Source: Lachnospiraceae bacterium (GTDB taxonomy: Bacteria > Bacillota > Clostridia > Lachnospirales > Lachnospiraceae). Taken from it: a stretch of 64,000 nucleotides of DNA. Under the pieces are notes generated by a model. It ran no database searches and had not been told where the DNA came from. It saw only the letters and a list, made by a program, of their open reading frames with translations. The position numbers and the translations under genes are program-made. Positions 46,276 through 55,824 of this stretch are shown in pieces (the first letter of the stretch is position 1; each line of letters begins with the position of its first letter). The stretch covers positions 62,001 to 126,000 of the forward strand of contig JAILGA010000104.1 of NCBI GenBank assembly GCA_024697225.1, in the 5' to 3' direction.

Positions 46276-47416
46276 GACAGAGCCCCTCCTGTGTTATGAT
46301 GGTTGCGGCATCCCGTCCCACATAGCGGAAATGCCAGGGCTCGTATTCGATGCCTGTGATGTCCTCCTTGCCCTTCGGATACCGAAGTATAAAACCGAAT
46401 TCCGGACTCCTCTCTCTCAACCAGGCACCTGCTGCCGTATCCGCAAAGCCCTCATTCAGCTGGGAATAATTCTCCGTGATAAAATCTATGGCAAGACCCA
46501 CCTCATGCTCGCTGGTACCGGGGACAGTTACCGCCTGCGCGGCTCTTGTAAAGGAGTCCATATACGAGTATCCGGCATCCATATAGCGGTCTATCTTTCT
46601 GTCAAAAAGCTCCGTCTGATGGGAGTGGGTTCTGTAGGGCGAGCATGGTATCAGTGACACGCCGTCATCGCGTGCGGTATAGATCATGTCGAGGAGACGT
46701 CTGACTATGCGCTTGTCGCATCTCATGCTCTCGCTGAAGGTCTCGAGTTCAAAGCTGTAATCCTCAGGTATGGGATGCTGCTTATTGAGAAGAGTGAGCC
46801 TCCAGTCCGCGGGATCAAAGCCCGAGTCCCTGTCCGCTTCCTCCTCGTCCGAAAGCATCCATTCCCTGCCGTTCATGTCTATGAGCTCATCGATGGAATA
46901 TACGGCATCATCCATTATCAGGCCGCTCTCATCGCCTGACACGAAGCTTTCCGCCTCACCGGCCTCTTCCTGTGAAGCCGCATCGTCACCGCCGTCGGCG
47001 TCAAGGAGCGAGACATCCACCAGTTCATCCACATTTCCCCTGATCTCATCGGCAAAATCCACCGATGACTCCCCTGCCTGCGGATTTTCCGACATTCCCG
47101 CCGCCGCAGAGGCTGTCTCCGAACCGGCCGCCATCACCTGGCGTCCCGCATCAAGCGAAACAAATCCCGACCTCATGGTGAGCACGGGAAACGCAAAGCT
47201 GCTTGTCACGGCAAATGCCGCCGACACCAGCACAATCCCCGACAGTTTCTTTGCACGGTTAAAAAACAGCATCGCAAAGCGGTGTGCCATAAGTATTACG
47301 AAGCACACCGGCGAAGCCAGAAATCCCATATATCTGTGTTCTTTAACAAACTGCCTTTTGCCCTCCTTTACCCTCTCGGGAAAAGTGGGAGCAAATTGCG
47401 GAGCATTATACCGCAT
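46241..47416 (-). CDS. D-alanyl-D-alanine carboxypeptidase, VanY/M15B family, membrane-anchored
   Basis: 391 residues. A membrane helix (IVLVSAAFAVTSSFAFPVL, near residue 50) anchors it. An acidic, Ser/Gly-rich linker (about 85-180) leads to the peptidase: YRTHSHQTELF, the zinc motif SEHEVGLAID, and EPWHFRYVG. It trims the terminal D-Ala of cell-wall peptides. No clear ribosome site precedes ATG 47416; ATG at codon 30 is an alternative. It overlaps tgt by 35 bases. Confidence 0.88.
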   Translation of the reverse strand: MRYNAPQFAPTFPERVKEGKRQFVKEHRYMGFLASPVCFVILMAHRFAMLFFNRAKKLSGIVLVSAAFAVTSSFAFPVLTMRSGFVSLDAGRQVMAAGSETASAAAGMSENPQAGESSVDFADEIRGNVDELVDVSLLDADGGDDAASQEEAGEAESFVSGDESGLIMDDAVYSIDELIDMNGREWMLSDEEEADRDSGFDPADWRLTLLNKQHPIPEDYSFELETFSESMRCDKRIVRRLLDMIYTARDDGVSLIPCSPYRTHSHQTELFDRKIDRYMDAGYSYMDSFTRAAQAVTVPGTSEHEVGLAIDFITENYSQLNEGFADTAAGAWLRERSPEFGFILRYPKGKEDITGIEYEPWHFRYVGRDAATIITQEGLCLEEFWDRYIYR

Positions 47417-47460
47417 TTTTCAAACCCGTTATATCCATCCTCTTTTTGCTGAACGCCTGA

Positions 47461-47466
47461 ATTATA
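47461..47466 (-). promoter_or_regulatory. Probable -10 of the VanY-like gene
   Basis: Consensus TATAAT on the minus strand, 45 bases before the start codon. The -35 region is T-rich and has no good match. Confidence 0.45.
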
Positions 47467-47530
47467 CAACAGCGGCGATAGAAAAAAAAGCGTTTTTGAC
47501 AAAAACAGTTACATATCAGATGGTTTTATT

Positions 47531-47539
47531 TGGTATACT
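47531..47539 (+). promoter_or_regulatory. Extended -10 promoter of aroC
   Basis: TGGTATACT: TG, one base, then TATACT (47534-47539). The -35 is weak. The TTGACA about 32 bases upstream is too far away to pair with it. Confidence 0.55.
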
Positions 47540-47564
47540 GTATTGATGTCAGGAGGAAAAAGCA

Positions 47565-48677
47565 ATGTCAGGATCAGTATACGGAAGAATACTCAGGATG
47601 TCCACCTTCGGGGAATCCCACGGCCCGGCTCTGGGGGTTGTGGTTGACGGTTTTCCCGCGGGTGTGCCCGTGACAGAGGATGATATACAGGCATTCCTTG
47701 ACAGGCGGAGTCCCGGGAGATCTGAGGCCTCTACCGCCAGGAAGGAGAGTGACACGGCAGAGATCCTCTCCGGTGTCTTTGAGGGGCGCTCGACCGGAGC
47801 ACCCATAGCCATGCTTATAAGAAACACGTCGCAGCGCTCCGCCGACTACGATACCATAAAGGATCTCTACCGCCCCGGCCACGCCGATTATACCTGGGAC
47901 AGCAAATACGGTTTCCGTGATTACCGCGGCGGCGGCAGGTCTTCGGGAAGAGAGACTGCAGGCAGGGTCGCCGCAGGCGCGCTTTGCATGCTGCTCCTGA
48001 ACAGGATGGGAATAACCTGCGAAGCCTGGACCTCGTCCATAGGCGAAGTGACCGTTCCGGCAGATATTGCGGACAGAGCCCTGCGCCTTACCACACAGAC
48101 ATACATGCCTGACGCCGAAGCAGACCGCAGGGCCATGGAGCTGATAAAGAAACTAAAGTCAGAGGGCAACACTGTAGGCGGCACCGTCACCTGTGTTATG
48201 GATCACGTGCCTTCAGGTGTGGGAGATCCGGTCTTCGACAAACTGGACGCCTCTCTTGCCGCGGCAGTCATGTCCGTGGGTGCCGTCAAAGCTGTCGAGA
48301 TAGGGGACGGCATTGCCGTTTCAAAAAGAACAGGAAGCGAGAACAACGATCCCTTCCTGCCGGGCGATCCTTCCGCAGGTGAGAAGGCAGTCAAAGCCAC
48401 GAACAGCGCGGGCGGCATACTCGGAGGGATCAGTGACGGCTCTCCCATCGTGCTTAAAGCTCACATCAAACCCACGCCTTCAATAGCGATGCCGCAGTCC
48501 ACAGTAGACAGAAACGGCCGGGCAGCCGAAATATCGGTGCCGGGCCGTCATGATCCCGTTATAGTGCCCAGAGCTGTCGTAGTGATCGAGTGCATGTGCG
48601 CTTTCACACTTCTGGATGCGATGCTCGTGAACATGACCTCCAGAGCGGACAGCATAGCGGCTTTCTACGGCAGATAG
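47565..48677 (+). CDS. aroC: Chorismate synthase
   Basis: 370 residues. STFGESHGPALGVVVDG, RSPGRSEASTARKE, DYRGGGRSSGRETAGRVAAGA, and GRHDPVIVPRAVVVIE. It makes chorismate with reduced FMN, feeding the chorismate mutase and trp genes elsewhere in the window. The ribosome site AGGAGG is 8 bases from the ATG. Isolated from other aro genes. Confidence 0.97.
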   Translation: MSGSVYGRILRMSTFGESHGPALGVVVDGFPAGVPVTEDDIQAFLDRRSPGRSEASTARKESDTAEILSGVFEGRSTGAPIAMLIRNTSQRSADYDTIKDLYRPGHADYTWDSKYGFRDYRGGGRSSGRETAGRVAAGALCMLLLNRMGITCEAWTSSIGEVTVPADIADRALRLTTQTYMPDAEADRRAMELIKKLKSEGNTVGGTVTCVMDHVPSGVGDPVFDKLDASLAAAVMSVGAVKAVEIGDGIAVSKRTGSENNDPFLPGDPSAGEKAVKATNSAGGILGGISDGSPIVLKAHIKPTPSIAMPQSTVDRNGRAAEISVPGRHDPVIVPRAVVVIECMCAFTLLDAMLVNMTSRADSIAAFYGR

Positions 48678-48685
48678 ATCTTTCC

Positions 48686-49747
48686 TCAGTCCAGTTCGTG
48701 GAAGATTATGCAGTTCGGCTGATTGACCTCCATCTCCGGGCCGTTCATTATCAGCGTATGCTTTTTGGGGTCAAAGGTGAAGAAGGTCATCGTATTTGAC
48801 TCGTGATTCAGGGACACGAGATGCCTGTTGTCCGGCATCAGCGCAGCATCCTTTGGATATTCCCCCGCTATCGGAAGCGTTGTATTGAGGCTGAGGAGTC
48901 CGGTCCTGTGATCGACATCATAGATCGTAACGCTGTTCTCGCCCGCGTTCGATGTTAGCAGGAATTTAAAGTCCGTCGAGAACTTTAGCGCACAGGCCGC
49001 CACGCCGATCGCATCCGGATCTTTGATGGTTGAGATCGACTGTATACGGTCAAAATCCGGGATCCTTCCCGTATCATCCACAACATAGCTGTAGACATCG
49101 ATCGCCCTCTTCTGCTCGTTCACTATATACAGGAACCTCCCGTCGCTCGAAAACTGCATGTGTCTGGGCGCCGACTCCTGATCCGCATGAATGATCTCGG
49201 TCTCGCGCAGCTTCCCGGTATTGTGATCGAGCATATAAACATCCACGCGGTCGAGTCCCAGATCGCAGGCCAAAAGGAAACGGTTATCCCTCGTCATCTT
49301 CACGCACTGCACGTGCGGTATGAAATTCCTGCCGGCGGCCGTTCCCAGGCCTTTATGGTATATCTCGTCCGTGATCTCACCGATGGTACCGTCCTCGTTC
49401 AGCCTGAGAACGGTAACCTTTCCGTCATGATATCCCGCGCTGAAGAGAAATCTGTCCTCGAAATCGGTATACAGATAGCAGCCTCTCATGCCGTTTATCG
49501 AGGCCTTGTTCAAAAGTGTGAGTTTCCCGTCCTTCTCGATGGTATACGACTCCACCCCCAGATCGGTTATGGAATACAGGAACCTCCTGTTGTGCGACAC
49601 TCTCAGATAGGAGGAGTTGGTGATCTCGACCTGCTCCTTCTCAGTCATCCGCCCGTTTTTGACATCAACATCATAGACGCGTATGCCGTGCTTGTCGCCG
49701 GTTCCTATCGTATAACTGGATACATATGCCACACACTTTTTACCCAT
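48686..49747 (-). CDS. Lactonase-family seven-bladed beta-propeller (6-phosphogluconolactonase-like)
   Basis: 353 residues with repeated blade motifs: HNRRFLYSITD, DNRFLLACDLGLDRVDVY, SSDGRFLYIVNE, STDFKFLLTSNAGENSV, MPDNRHLVSLNHES. This is the YbhE/Pgl family, which opens 6-phosphogluconolactone. No signal peptide. No other pentose-pathway gene is near, so the true lactone is uncertain. Monocistronic by its spacing. Confidence 0.8.
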   Translation of the reverse strand: MGKKCVAYVSSYTIGTGDKHGIRVYDVDVKNGRMTEKEQVEITNSSYLRVSHNRRFLYSITDLGVESYTIEKDGKLTLLNKASINGMRGCYLYTDFEDRFLFSAGYHDGKVTVLRLNEDGTIGEITDEIYHKGLGTAAGRNFIPHVQCVKMTRDNRFLLACDLGLDRVDVYMLDHNTGKLRETEIIHADQESAPRHMQFSSDGRFLYIVNEQKRAIDVYSYVVDDTGRIPDFDRIQSISTIKDPDAIGVAACALKFSTDFKFLLTSNAGENSVTIYDVDHRTGLLSLNTTLPIAGEYPKDAALMPDNRHLVSLNHESNTMTFFTFDPKKHTLIMNGPEMEVNQPNCIIFHELD

Positions 49748-49773
49748 GATTACCTCCTTTGGTCATAAGGCAC

Positions 49774-50730
49774 TTAAACCATTCTTTTCATTCTTCGGGC
49801 GTCGCGTTTTGAAATACTATACAGACTTCCGCTTCTTACCGCGGCTATCTGCGCCACCAGGGCCCGCTCAGCCGAATCGGTCACAAATCCCGCGTCTTCG
49901 GGATCGTTACCGAAGCAGTAGACGCCGTCATCATAGCCGAAAAGGGTCCGCTGCAGCGTGGAAAGACCGACCATATCGTCATAGATAAGATCCGGCTGTA
50001 TGCCGAGTCTTGAAACCGTCTTTGCGGCCTCGCTGACATTGTGCACCACGGCGCGGGCCCGGGGATTATCCGCATATATTCTTTCGTGTATCAGTTTGAC
50101 CCTGGCCGGCGTATCCCTCTCGGAATATATTATACCACCCTCTGTCTTAATACTGTCAAAACCGTGTACCACCCCGAAAGCGACATCCGTGCTGCAGAGC
50201 TCCATGAGATAACTCGCGGCAAAACCTTCAAGCATCCGGGCCTTTGTCAGAAGATCCTCACAGCTCTCCCCGAGGATATAAACGCCCTCGTTGGCCGTGA
50301 CAAGAAAAGACGCGTCCTTTCCGACTATCCTGTAGATATGGCTACGCTGCGCGTCAGATCCGGGGATTGTAAAGGGTGCGATCCGTATCTTAACCCGCTC
50401 GCCCGCCTCGTTAACAGCCGGCAGCGTATCTCTTCCTATCACCCCGAGAGCCGACGCATAGCACTGCCTTGTCAGCGCTATTGCCCCGATATCCTCTCTG
50501 TTCCTGTATATCATCGCATGGATTGAAAGACGCCCTTCTGGTCTTTTGATCCTGACCTTGCGTATCGCATTCACATCCAGCGGCGTCCCGCGCATCTCAT
50601 TTCCGGCAAAGTAGAAGGAATCATCCTGCGTCCGTCTGGAAATGCTCCCGGACAGATGCAGCATAAAGCCCGCACGCTCCATATCCTCATATGTCTGCAG
50701 GATCTCCTGCTTCTCATCCATGCCGATCAT
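49774..50730 (-). CDS. Tandem class II aldolase/adducin-like protein with metal ligands missing
   Basis: 318 residues. Two halves each resemble the class II aldolase core: IHAMIYRNREDIGAIALTR-CYASALG (70-96) and LIHERIYADNPRARAVVHN (213-231). The paired histidines that bind zinc (usually in the pattern VHTH) are L86 and R88 in the first copy and H230 with V232 in the second. Activity as an aldolase is therefore doubtful. It overlaps the folate cyclo-ligase gene by 17 bases and ends the operon. Call rests on pattern only. Confidence 0.6.
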   Translation of the reverse strand: MIGMDEKQEILQTYEDMERAGFMLHLSGSISRRTQDDSFYFAGNEMRGTPLDVNAIRKVRIKRPEGRLSIHAMIYRNREDIGAIALTRQCYASALGVIGRDTLPAVNEAGERVKIRIAPFTIPGSDAQRSHIYRIVGKDASFLVTANEGVYILGESCEDLLTKARMLEGFAASYLMELCSTDVAFGVVHGFDSIKTEGGIIYSERDTPARVKLIHERIYADNPRARAVVHNVSEAAKTVSRLGIQPDLIYDDMVGLSTLQRTLFGYDDGVYCFGNDPEDAGFVTDSAERALVAQIAAVRSGSLYSISKRDARRMKRMV

Positions 50731-51337
50731 TCCTGTACAGCCTTTTCTCCGTCAGCAACATCTCCGGTCTCACATCAAACCTGCCGGTAATCTGTCCTTT
50801 GTTGTCAAAACTCTCCCGCACCTGACACTCGTAGCATATGGCGAGCCGCTTTGCCCCGCCGTGCCCTGCAAGATATCTGTCATAATACCCGCCGCCGTAG
50901 CCTATGCGCTCGAGTGATGCGGAAAAAGCCACACCGGGGATTATCATCAATGCGTCATCCGCATCCTGTGCAAACACCTCGTCACCGGCCGGTTCATCTA
51001 TCCCCATCCGGTTTTTTTCCACATCCTCGGCATCCCGCAGTCTGACAAAGACCATTTCCCCCCTGTCACTGTCGGTTATTCTGGGGCAGAATACTCTTTT
51101 TCCCTTGGAAAGCGCCTTTCTGACTATCTCCCGGGTATCCGCCTCGCTTCCAAATGACAGATATGTAAGAATGATCTGCGACCCCTTCCACTCGGGAAGT
51201 TCAAAAAGCCTCTCCCTTATCAATCTGTCAAAGATGCGTCTGTCGCCGTCACCAAGCGCATCTCTTACGCCCAGTACTTCCCGCCTGATGCGGGCCTTGG
51301 CCTCTTTTTGCCGGTCCTTTCCGGCAGAGCCGCTCAT
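50714..51337 (-). CDS. 5-Formyltetrahydrofolate cyclo-ligase
   Basis: 207 residues. N-terminal Lys/Arg helix (AKARIRREVL), SEADTREIVRKALSKGKRVFCPRI, a MIIPGVAFSASLERIGYGGGYYDRYL motif that binds folate and ATP. It recycles 5-formyl-THF to methenyl-THF. ATGA overlap with the upstream oxidoreductase gene. Confidence 0.93.
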   Translation of the reverse strand: MSGSAGKDRQKEAKARIRREVLGVRDALGDGDRRIFDRLIRERLFELPEWKGSQIILTYLSFGSEADTREIVRKALSKGKRVFCPRITDSDRGEMVFVRLRDAEDVEKNRMGIDEPAGDEVFAQDADDALMIIPGVAFSASLERIGYGGGYYDRYLAGHGGAKRLAICYECQVRESFDNKGQITGRFDVRPEMLLTEKRLYRNDRHG

Positions 51338-52983
51338 GCGGGCGAATAACGGCCTATTATCTTCGCGGCCGTCCTCACGCCGTCAGCAGCCGCGGATACG
51401 ATGCCTCCCGCGTAGCCCGCACCCTCACCGCAGGGATAAAGTCCCGGGATATCAACAGCCTCCCCGTACTCCCCTCTCTCGATCCTTACAGGGGATGATG
51501 TCCTGCTCTCAACACCGGCGATTATCGCGGAAGCATCGTCATATCCTCTGATCTTCCTTCCGAAATCCGACATTGCCTCCGCTATCGACACATTCAGTTT
51601 CCTTCCCAGTATCCCGGACAGATCAGCTTTTGCGGCTCTGCCGCAGAACACTTTCTCCGCGGTCTCATCCGATATGTCCGTACCTGCTCCGCGGGGCCTT
51701 ACTCCCGCTGCCGATGCAAAAGATGCATAATCCGAAAAAGGTATCCTGCCCTTTCCCGTTTCAAAGGCTCTCTCTTCGAGTCTTCTCTGAAAGAACATAC
51801 CCCTGAGAGGATCTGTTCCGTCTCCGTAGTCATCGGGAGTCACATTGACAACGATGGCACTGTTGGCATATTCATCACTTCTGTCGCGTCTGCTCATGCC
51901 GTTTACGCAGAGTCTCCCGCTCTCGCTCGAGGCATCCACTATCCTTCCCCCGGGGCACATACAGAAGGAATATACTCCCCTGCCGCCTGCCGTCCGCGTA
52001 GTCAGCTTATAATTGGCCGGCGGCAGAACAACTCCCGAGGGCATGCCGTATTGGGCGACATCGATGATCTCCTGCCTGTGCGCCACTCTGAAGCCCACAG
52101 CAAAGGCCTTCGGAGTCATGATCACTCCCTGTCCGGACAGTCTTGTCACGGTATCTCTCGCGCTGTGTCCCGTCGCCAGTATCACCGCACCGGCCTTTAT
52201 GTCGCCTGCACTCGTAACTATCCCGTCCACTCTTCCGGCGTGATCTCTTGATATTTCGATAAGTCTGGTCCTGAAGAGCACCTCGCCGCCAAGCGTCCTT
52301 ATCTTTTCAAGGAGATTCGCGACTACTTTGCCGAGAATATCCGTACCTACATGCGGCCAGGCCTCCGTCAGTATGTCATCCGGTGCGCCCGCTTCCACAA
52401 GAAGTCTCAGCACCTCCCCGCATACTCCGTCCCTGTCCTTTATCCTTGCGGTCAGTTTCCCGTCTGAATAAGCTCCGGCACCGCCGGCTCCGAACTGGAT
52501 ATTGCTCTCCGTATCAAGCTCTCCGGTCTCCCAGTAACGCCTTACCGCCTCGCCGCGCTTTTTTGTATCATCTCCCCTCTCGATAAGAAGCGGTCTGTAA
52601 CCCGCCGCCGCGAGTTCATAAGCGGCATAGAGTCCCGCAGGGCCGGCCCCCACGACTACGGGCCTGAAATCAAGCTTCTTATCACCCCTTTCGGGCAGAA
52701 GAAAGCCAGCGGTCTCATGCTTTTTTACCGCTCCCCTTATGCCGCGGGCAAGTATCCTCTGCTCCACGGATGCGTCAAGTTCAATATCCGCCGTACACAC
52801 ATCATAGAGCTCAGGCTTTTTTCTTGCGTCTATAGCGTGCCTTACAAGGTTTATCCCTTTTATCTCAGACCGGTTTATACCCAGCATCGACGCTGCCCTG
52901 CGCCGTATATCGGGTACCGGGTCCCACGGCTCCCGCCGCTTATCAGGATCGATCCTTATCCTTATCTGTCCGAGGGTGATCAT
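51334..52983 (-). CDS. FAD-dependent oxidoreductase of the COG2509 type
   Basis: 549 residues from ATG 52983, which overlaps the previous stop as ATGA; a 25-codon upstream extension lies in that gene and is rejected. After an ~95-residue N-terminal domain comes VVGAGPAGLYAAYELA for FAD, then ESNIQFGAGGAGAYSDGKL and FCMCPGGRIVDAS, both typical of this family, and a terminal LYPCGEGAGYAGGI. Substrate unknown. Confidence 0.85.
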   Translation of the reverse strand: MITLGQIRIRIDPDKRREPWDPVPDIRRRAASMLGINRSEIKGINLVRHAIDARKKPELYDVCTADIELDASVEQRILARGIRGAVKKHETAGFLLPERGDKKLDFRPVVVGAGPAGLYAAYELAAAGYRPLLIERGDDTKKRGEAVRRYWETGELDTESNIQFGAGGAGAYSDGKLTARIKDRDGVCGEVLRLLVEAGAPDDILTEAWPHVGTDILGKVVANLLEKIRTLGGEVLFRTRLIEISRDHAGRVDGIVTSAGDIKAGAVILATGHSARDTVTRLSGQGVIMTPKAFAVGFRVAHRQEIIDVAQYGMPSGVVLPPANYKLTTRTAGGRGVYSFCMCPGGRIVDASSESGRLCVNGMSRRDRSDEYANSAIVVNVTPDDYGDGTDPLRGMFFQRRLEERAFETGKGRIPFSDYASFASAAGVRPRGAGTDISDETAEKVFCGRAAKADLSGILGRKLNVSIAEAMSDFGRKIRGYDDASAIIAGVESRTSSPVRIERGEYGEAVDIPGLYPCGEGAGYAGGIVSAAADGVRTAAKIIGRYSPA

Positions 52984-54224
52984 AGTACATGCCTTCCGGC
53001 GGCATGTCCCGCGATGATTCCCGAGAGAAATGCCCAGCGCAGATTGTATCCTCCGCATCTGCCGTCCGCATCAAGCAGCTCTCCCGCAAGAAAAAGCCCG
53101 GGAATCCCCGCGCAGGAGAAATCATCATTCACCTCATCAAGGCTCACCCCGCCGGCTGTTGCCTGCGCTCTCTCAAAGCTCCCCGTTCCCAGGATCGGAA
53201 CAGAAAAATGCTTCAGCTCACGCTTCAGCTCATCCCTCTTTCTCCCGTCAAGGCTTCGGACTCCGCTTACATTTTCGATTCCCAGTCTCTTTGCCACGGC
53301 AGATGCAAGCTCCGCGTTTATGAGACCGTGAAGAAAGTCCGGAACGCTCCTGTCCCTTCCGGCAAAAAGATACGCCGCAAATTCCTCTTCCCACTGCGTC
53401 TCGTCAAACTCGGGAAAAAGATCTATCTCGGCGCTTACCGATGTCATCCCAAAGGCCTGCCGCGCCACACTTCCCGAAGCCTGGAGAACAGGCATGCCCG
53501 AGAGCAGTCTGTTCGTAAACTGAACCTCGCCGAACTCCTCTGCTATCATACTTTTGCCTGCTTCATTCAGGACAAAGAACCTTACATTCCCCCAGGCTCT
53601 GACACCGGTCTTTGCCGGCAGGGTTTGGTCATCTGTGATGAGCGGCACGAGAGAGGGACAGGCCGGAAAAACCTTCAGCCCGAGCTTTTCACATATATAC
53701 CAGGCGTCCCCCGATGCGCGGCAGGTCTGCGGCCCCGACATGCCGCCGGTCGCGAGCACCACCGCCCCTGCATTATACTCAGTTCCACCTGCCATGCACC
53801 TGAAGGTTCCGTCATCACGGGGCATGATACTTTTAAGCTGCGCGTTCTTTATCAGGGCGATGCCGGAAACCGCGATTTCATGCTCAAGTGCCTCCGTCAC
53901 CGATGCCGCCTGACCGGATGTCGGATAGACAAAGTTTCCCTCGGCTCTGGTCATCACACCGATGCTCCTGAAAAAAGCATACAGCCCGTCATCGCCCTCC
54001 ACTCCCGGAAAGCTTAAGGGGCGCCTCCCGGAGCTCGTATGATAGGCTGCGTCATCTATGACAGAATTAGTCAGATTGCCCCTGCCGTTACCGGTCATCG
54101 AAAGCTTTCTCCCGACGCGGTCTGTTTTTTCCACAAGGGTGACATGCGCACCCTCGCGGGATGCCGAAACGGCGGCAGCCATGCCGGCAGGCCCTGCTCC
54201 GAAGACCAGCACTTCTTTTTTCAT
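52980..54224 (-). CDS. HI0933/YhiN-family FAD-dependent oxidoreductase
   Basis: 414 residues. VFGAGPAGMAAAVSA for FAD, then GRKLSMTGNGRGNLTNS, ATGGMSGPQT, and FLAGELLDADGRCGGYNLRWAF at the end, the hallmarks of this family. Function is unknown; some members are called aminoacetone oxidases without direct proof. Four-base overlaps with both the flippase and the next oxidoreductase suggest coupled translation. Confidence 0.88.
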   Translation of the reverse strand: MKKEVLVFGAGPAGMAAAVSASREGAHVTLVEKTDRVGRKLSMTGNGRGNLTNSVIDDAAYHTSSGRRPLSFPGVEGDDGLYAFFRSIGVMTRAEGNFVYPTSGQAASVTEALEHEIAVSGIALIKNAQLKSIMPRDDGTFRCMAGGTEYNAGAVVLATGGMSGPQTCRASGDAWYICEKLGLKVFPACPSLVPLITDDQTLPAKTGVRAWGNVRFFVLNEAGKSMIAEEFGEVQFTNRLLSGMPVLQASGSVARQAFGMTSVSAEIDLFPEFDETQWEEEFAAYLFAGRDRSVPDFLHGLINAELASAVAKRLGIENVSGVRSLDGRKRDELKRELKHFSVPILGTGSFERAQATAGGVSLDEVNDDFSCAGIPGLFLAGELLDADGRCGGYNLRWAFLSGIIAGHAAGRHVL

Positions 54225-55819
54225 CTTCCGAAGATCCTTGAGAGAGTCACAAGAGCCCCTCCGCCCGGCAGCTTGTAAAGCTCATATTCGGCAAGTCCCC
54301 TGAAGACGGAAAGCAGGATCAGATAGAGTATCCCGCCCGGCACAGCCAGAAAGATCACCGTCAGCACCTCACCGATCACTCCCGGGAGTGCCGCGCCCAG
54401 AGCCGCCATGGGAGCCGCGGCTACTGCGGTACATATGAAAGGTACCGCAAATCCGTGGATCAGCTCCTGTCTGTAGGAAAGCATGGCAGAAAGCAGAAAT
54501 GCCAGCAGCAGTGTTGTAGCCGCGATCCCGGTCAGTCTCGCTGTTATGCAGGCATAGACGCCCTTTCCCGCGCGTCCCATCAGGATCAGGACCACGGCGT
54601 GCACCGCGGTACCGATCAGCACCGAGACCCACACGGCGCGCATTCCGCCGATCTTACTTAAAAGGAGCGCAAAGAGCACCGCAAAGACCGCAAAAGGGAC
54701 TCCGATCATCTGAAGTCTTAAGCATATCGTCCCCGCGTCATCAGGCTTTCCCGCGAGGATACTCACTACGGGCACCGCCAGCGCACAAACGAACGCGGCC
54801 GCGGGGAGCGAAAGTATCATGACATGCCTGACCATACCGGCAAGTTTTCCCCTGGCTGACGGATAGTCCTCTCTTCCGCATCTTGCATGTACCCTGTAGA
54901 CGTATATGACAAAGGGAAGCAGTACCAGTCCGCTGACAAGAAGCATCGGCGCATAGCCGATCCCGAACCATCTTCCCCATCCGGACAGCAGATCCTCGCC
55001 CTCAGCCGGCATTGAATAAGAAAAGAAGACCCTCATATCAGCACCGTAGAGAATGAGCAGAAGCAGCGGGACAAATCCCTCTGAGGAAAAGTATGAATAG
55101 TTCCTTCCTCTGGTCTTACCGGGGGACGGTATTCCCGATGTCCTGAACACGAAGGTGACGGCAGCAAGCTCGATCCAGACGGCTATAGCCGCAAGGCTCA
55201 TGCCTGCCATCGCGCCGACTGCGCTGTATACCGATGCATAGCGGTCCGTCATCAACAGGGCATCCACCTTTTTCCCGTACCTCATGCCGATGATCCCCAG
55301 GATACACGGCAGTATGAGCATCAGCACTCTGAACATCGCCCTGGAGATCGCAAGTCCGGCGTCGGCGCCTCTTGCCCTCAGATACCCCCTCGGCGCCCCC
55401 GAGGCAGCGGTGAAGGCTATTCCGGGCAGTGCTATGAGCATTATCCATCTGCTGCCGGCTCTGGAAGCCGTATCGCCGAAGAGGAAAGGGTATACCCAGA
55501 CCATGGACAGTGCAAAAAGAACTCCTGCCAGAAAAGCCACCGCGGAAAGCTTACGTCTGTATACCGCGGCATCCTCATATTTTTCCGACTGAAGCAATAT
55601 CCTTACGATCCTGTGGCACGGCCTCTCCCAAAAGAGTTCCGCGCAAAGGGAAGCTGCAACGGTAAACATGAGAGGCACCGAAAATACGGCAACTCCCACG
55701 AAGCCCGCCACCCTGTCGAGCACCAGCGGAATAAACGCCATCACAACAACATCCCTTATGCAGGATGTGCTCACCCTGTCGGGTCTAAGTTTTTTTTCAT
55801 CCGGTCTGCGCGTCGCCAA
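54221..55819 (-). CDS. Polysaccharide/lipid flippase of the MATE superfamily (SpoVB/MurJ-like)
   Basis: 532 residues with roughly 12-14 hydrophobic segments. GAPRGYLRARGADAGLAISR is a typical loop of the SpoVB/RfbX flippases that carry lipid-linked sugars. Located among cell-envelope and ribosome genes. The exact lipid is unknown; it could move lipid II. Confidence 0.78.
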   Translation of the reverse strand: MATRRPDEKKLRPDRVSTSCIRDVVVMAFIPLVLDRVAGFVGVAVFSVPLMFTVAASLCAELFWERPCHRIVRILLQSEKYEDAAVYRRKLSAVAFLAGVLFALSMVWVYPFLFGDTASRAGSRWIMLIALPGIAFTAASGAPRGYLRARGADAGLAISRAMFRVLMLILPCILGIIGMRYGKKVDALLMTDRYASVYSAVGAMAGMSLAAIAVWIELAAVTFVFRTSGIPSPGKTRGRNYSYFSSEGFVPLLLLILYGADMRVFFSYSMPAEGEDLLSGWGRWFGIGYAPMLLVSGLVLLPFVIYVYRVHARCGREDYPSARGKLAGMVRHVMILSLPAAAFVCALAVPVVSILAGKPDDAGTICLRLQMIGVPFAVFAVLFALLLSKIGGMRAVWVSVLIGTAVHAVVLILMGRAGKGVYACITARLTGIAATTLLLAFLLSAMLSYRQELIHGFAVPFICTAVAAAPMAALGAALPGVIGEVLTVIFLAVPGGILYLILLSVFRGLAEYELYKLPGGGALVTLSRIFGR

Positions 55820-55824
55820 TCCGA

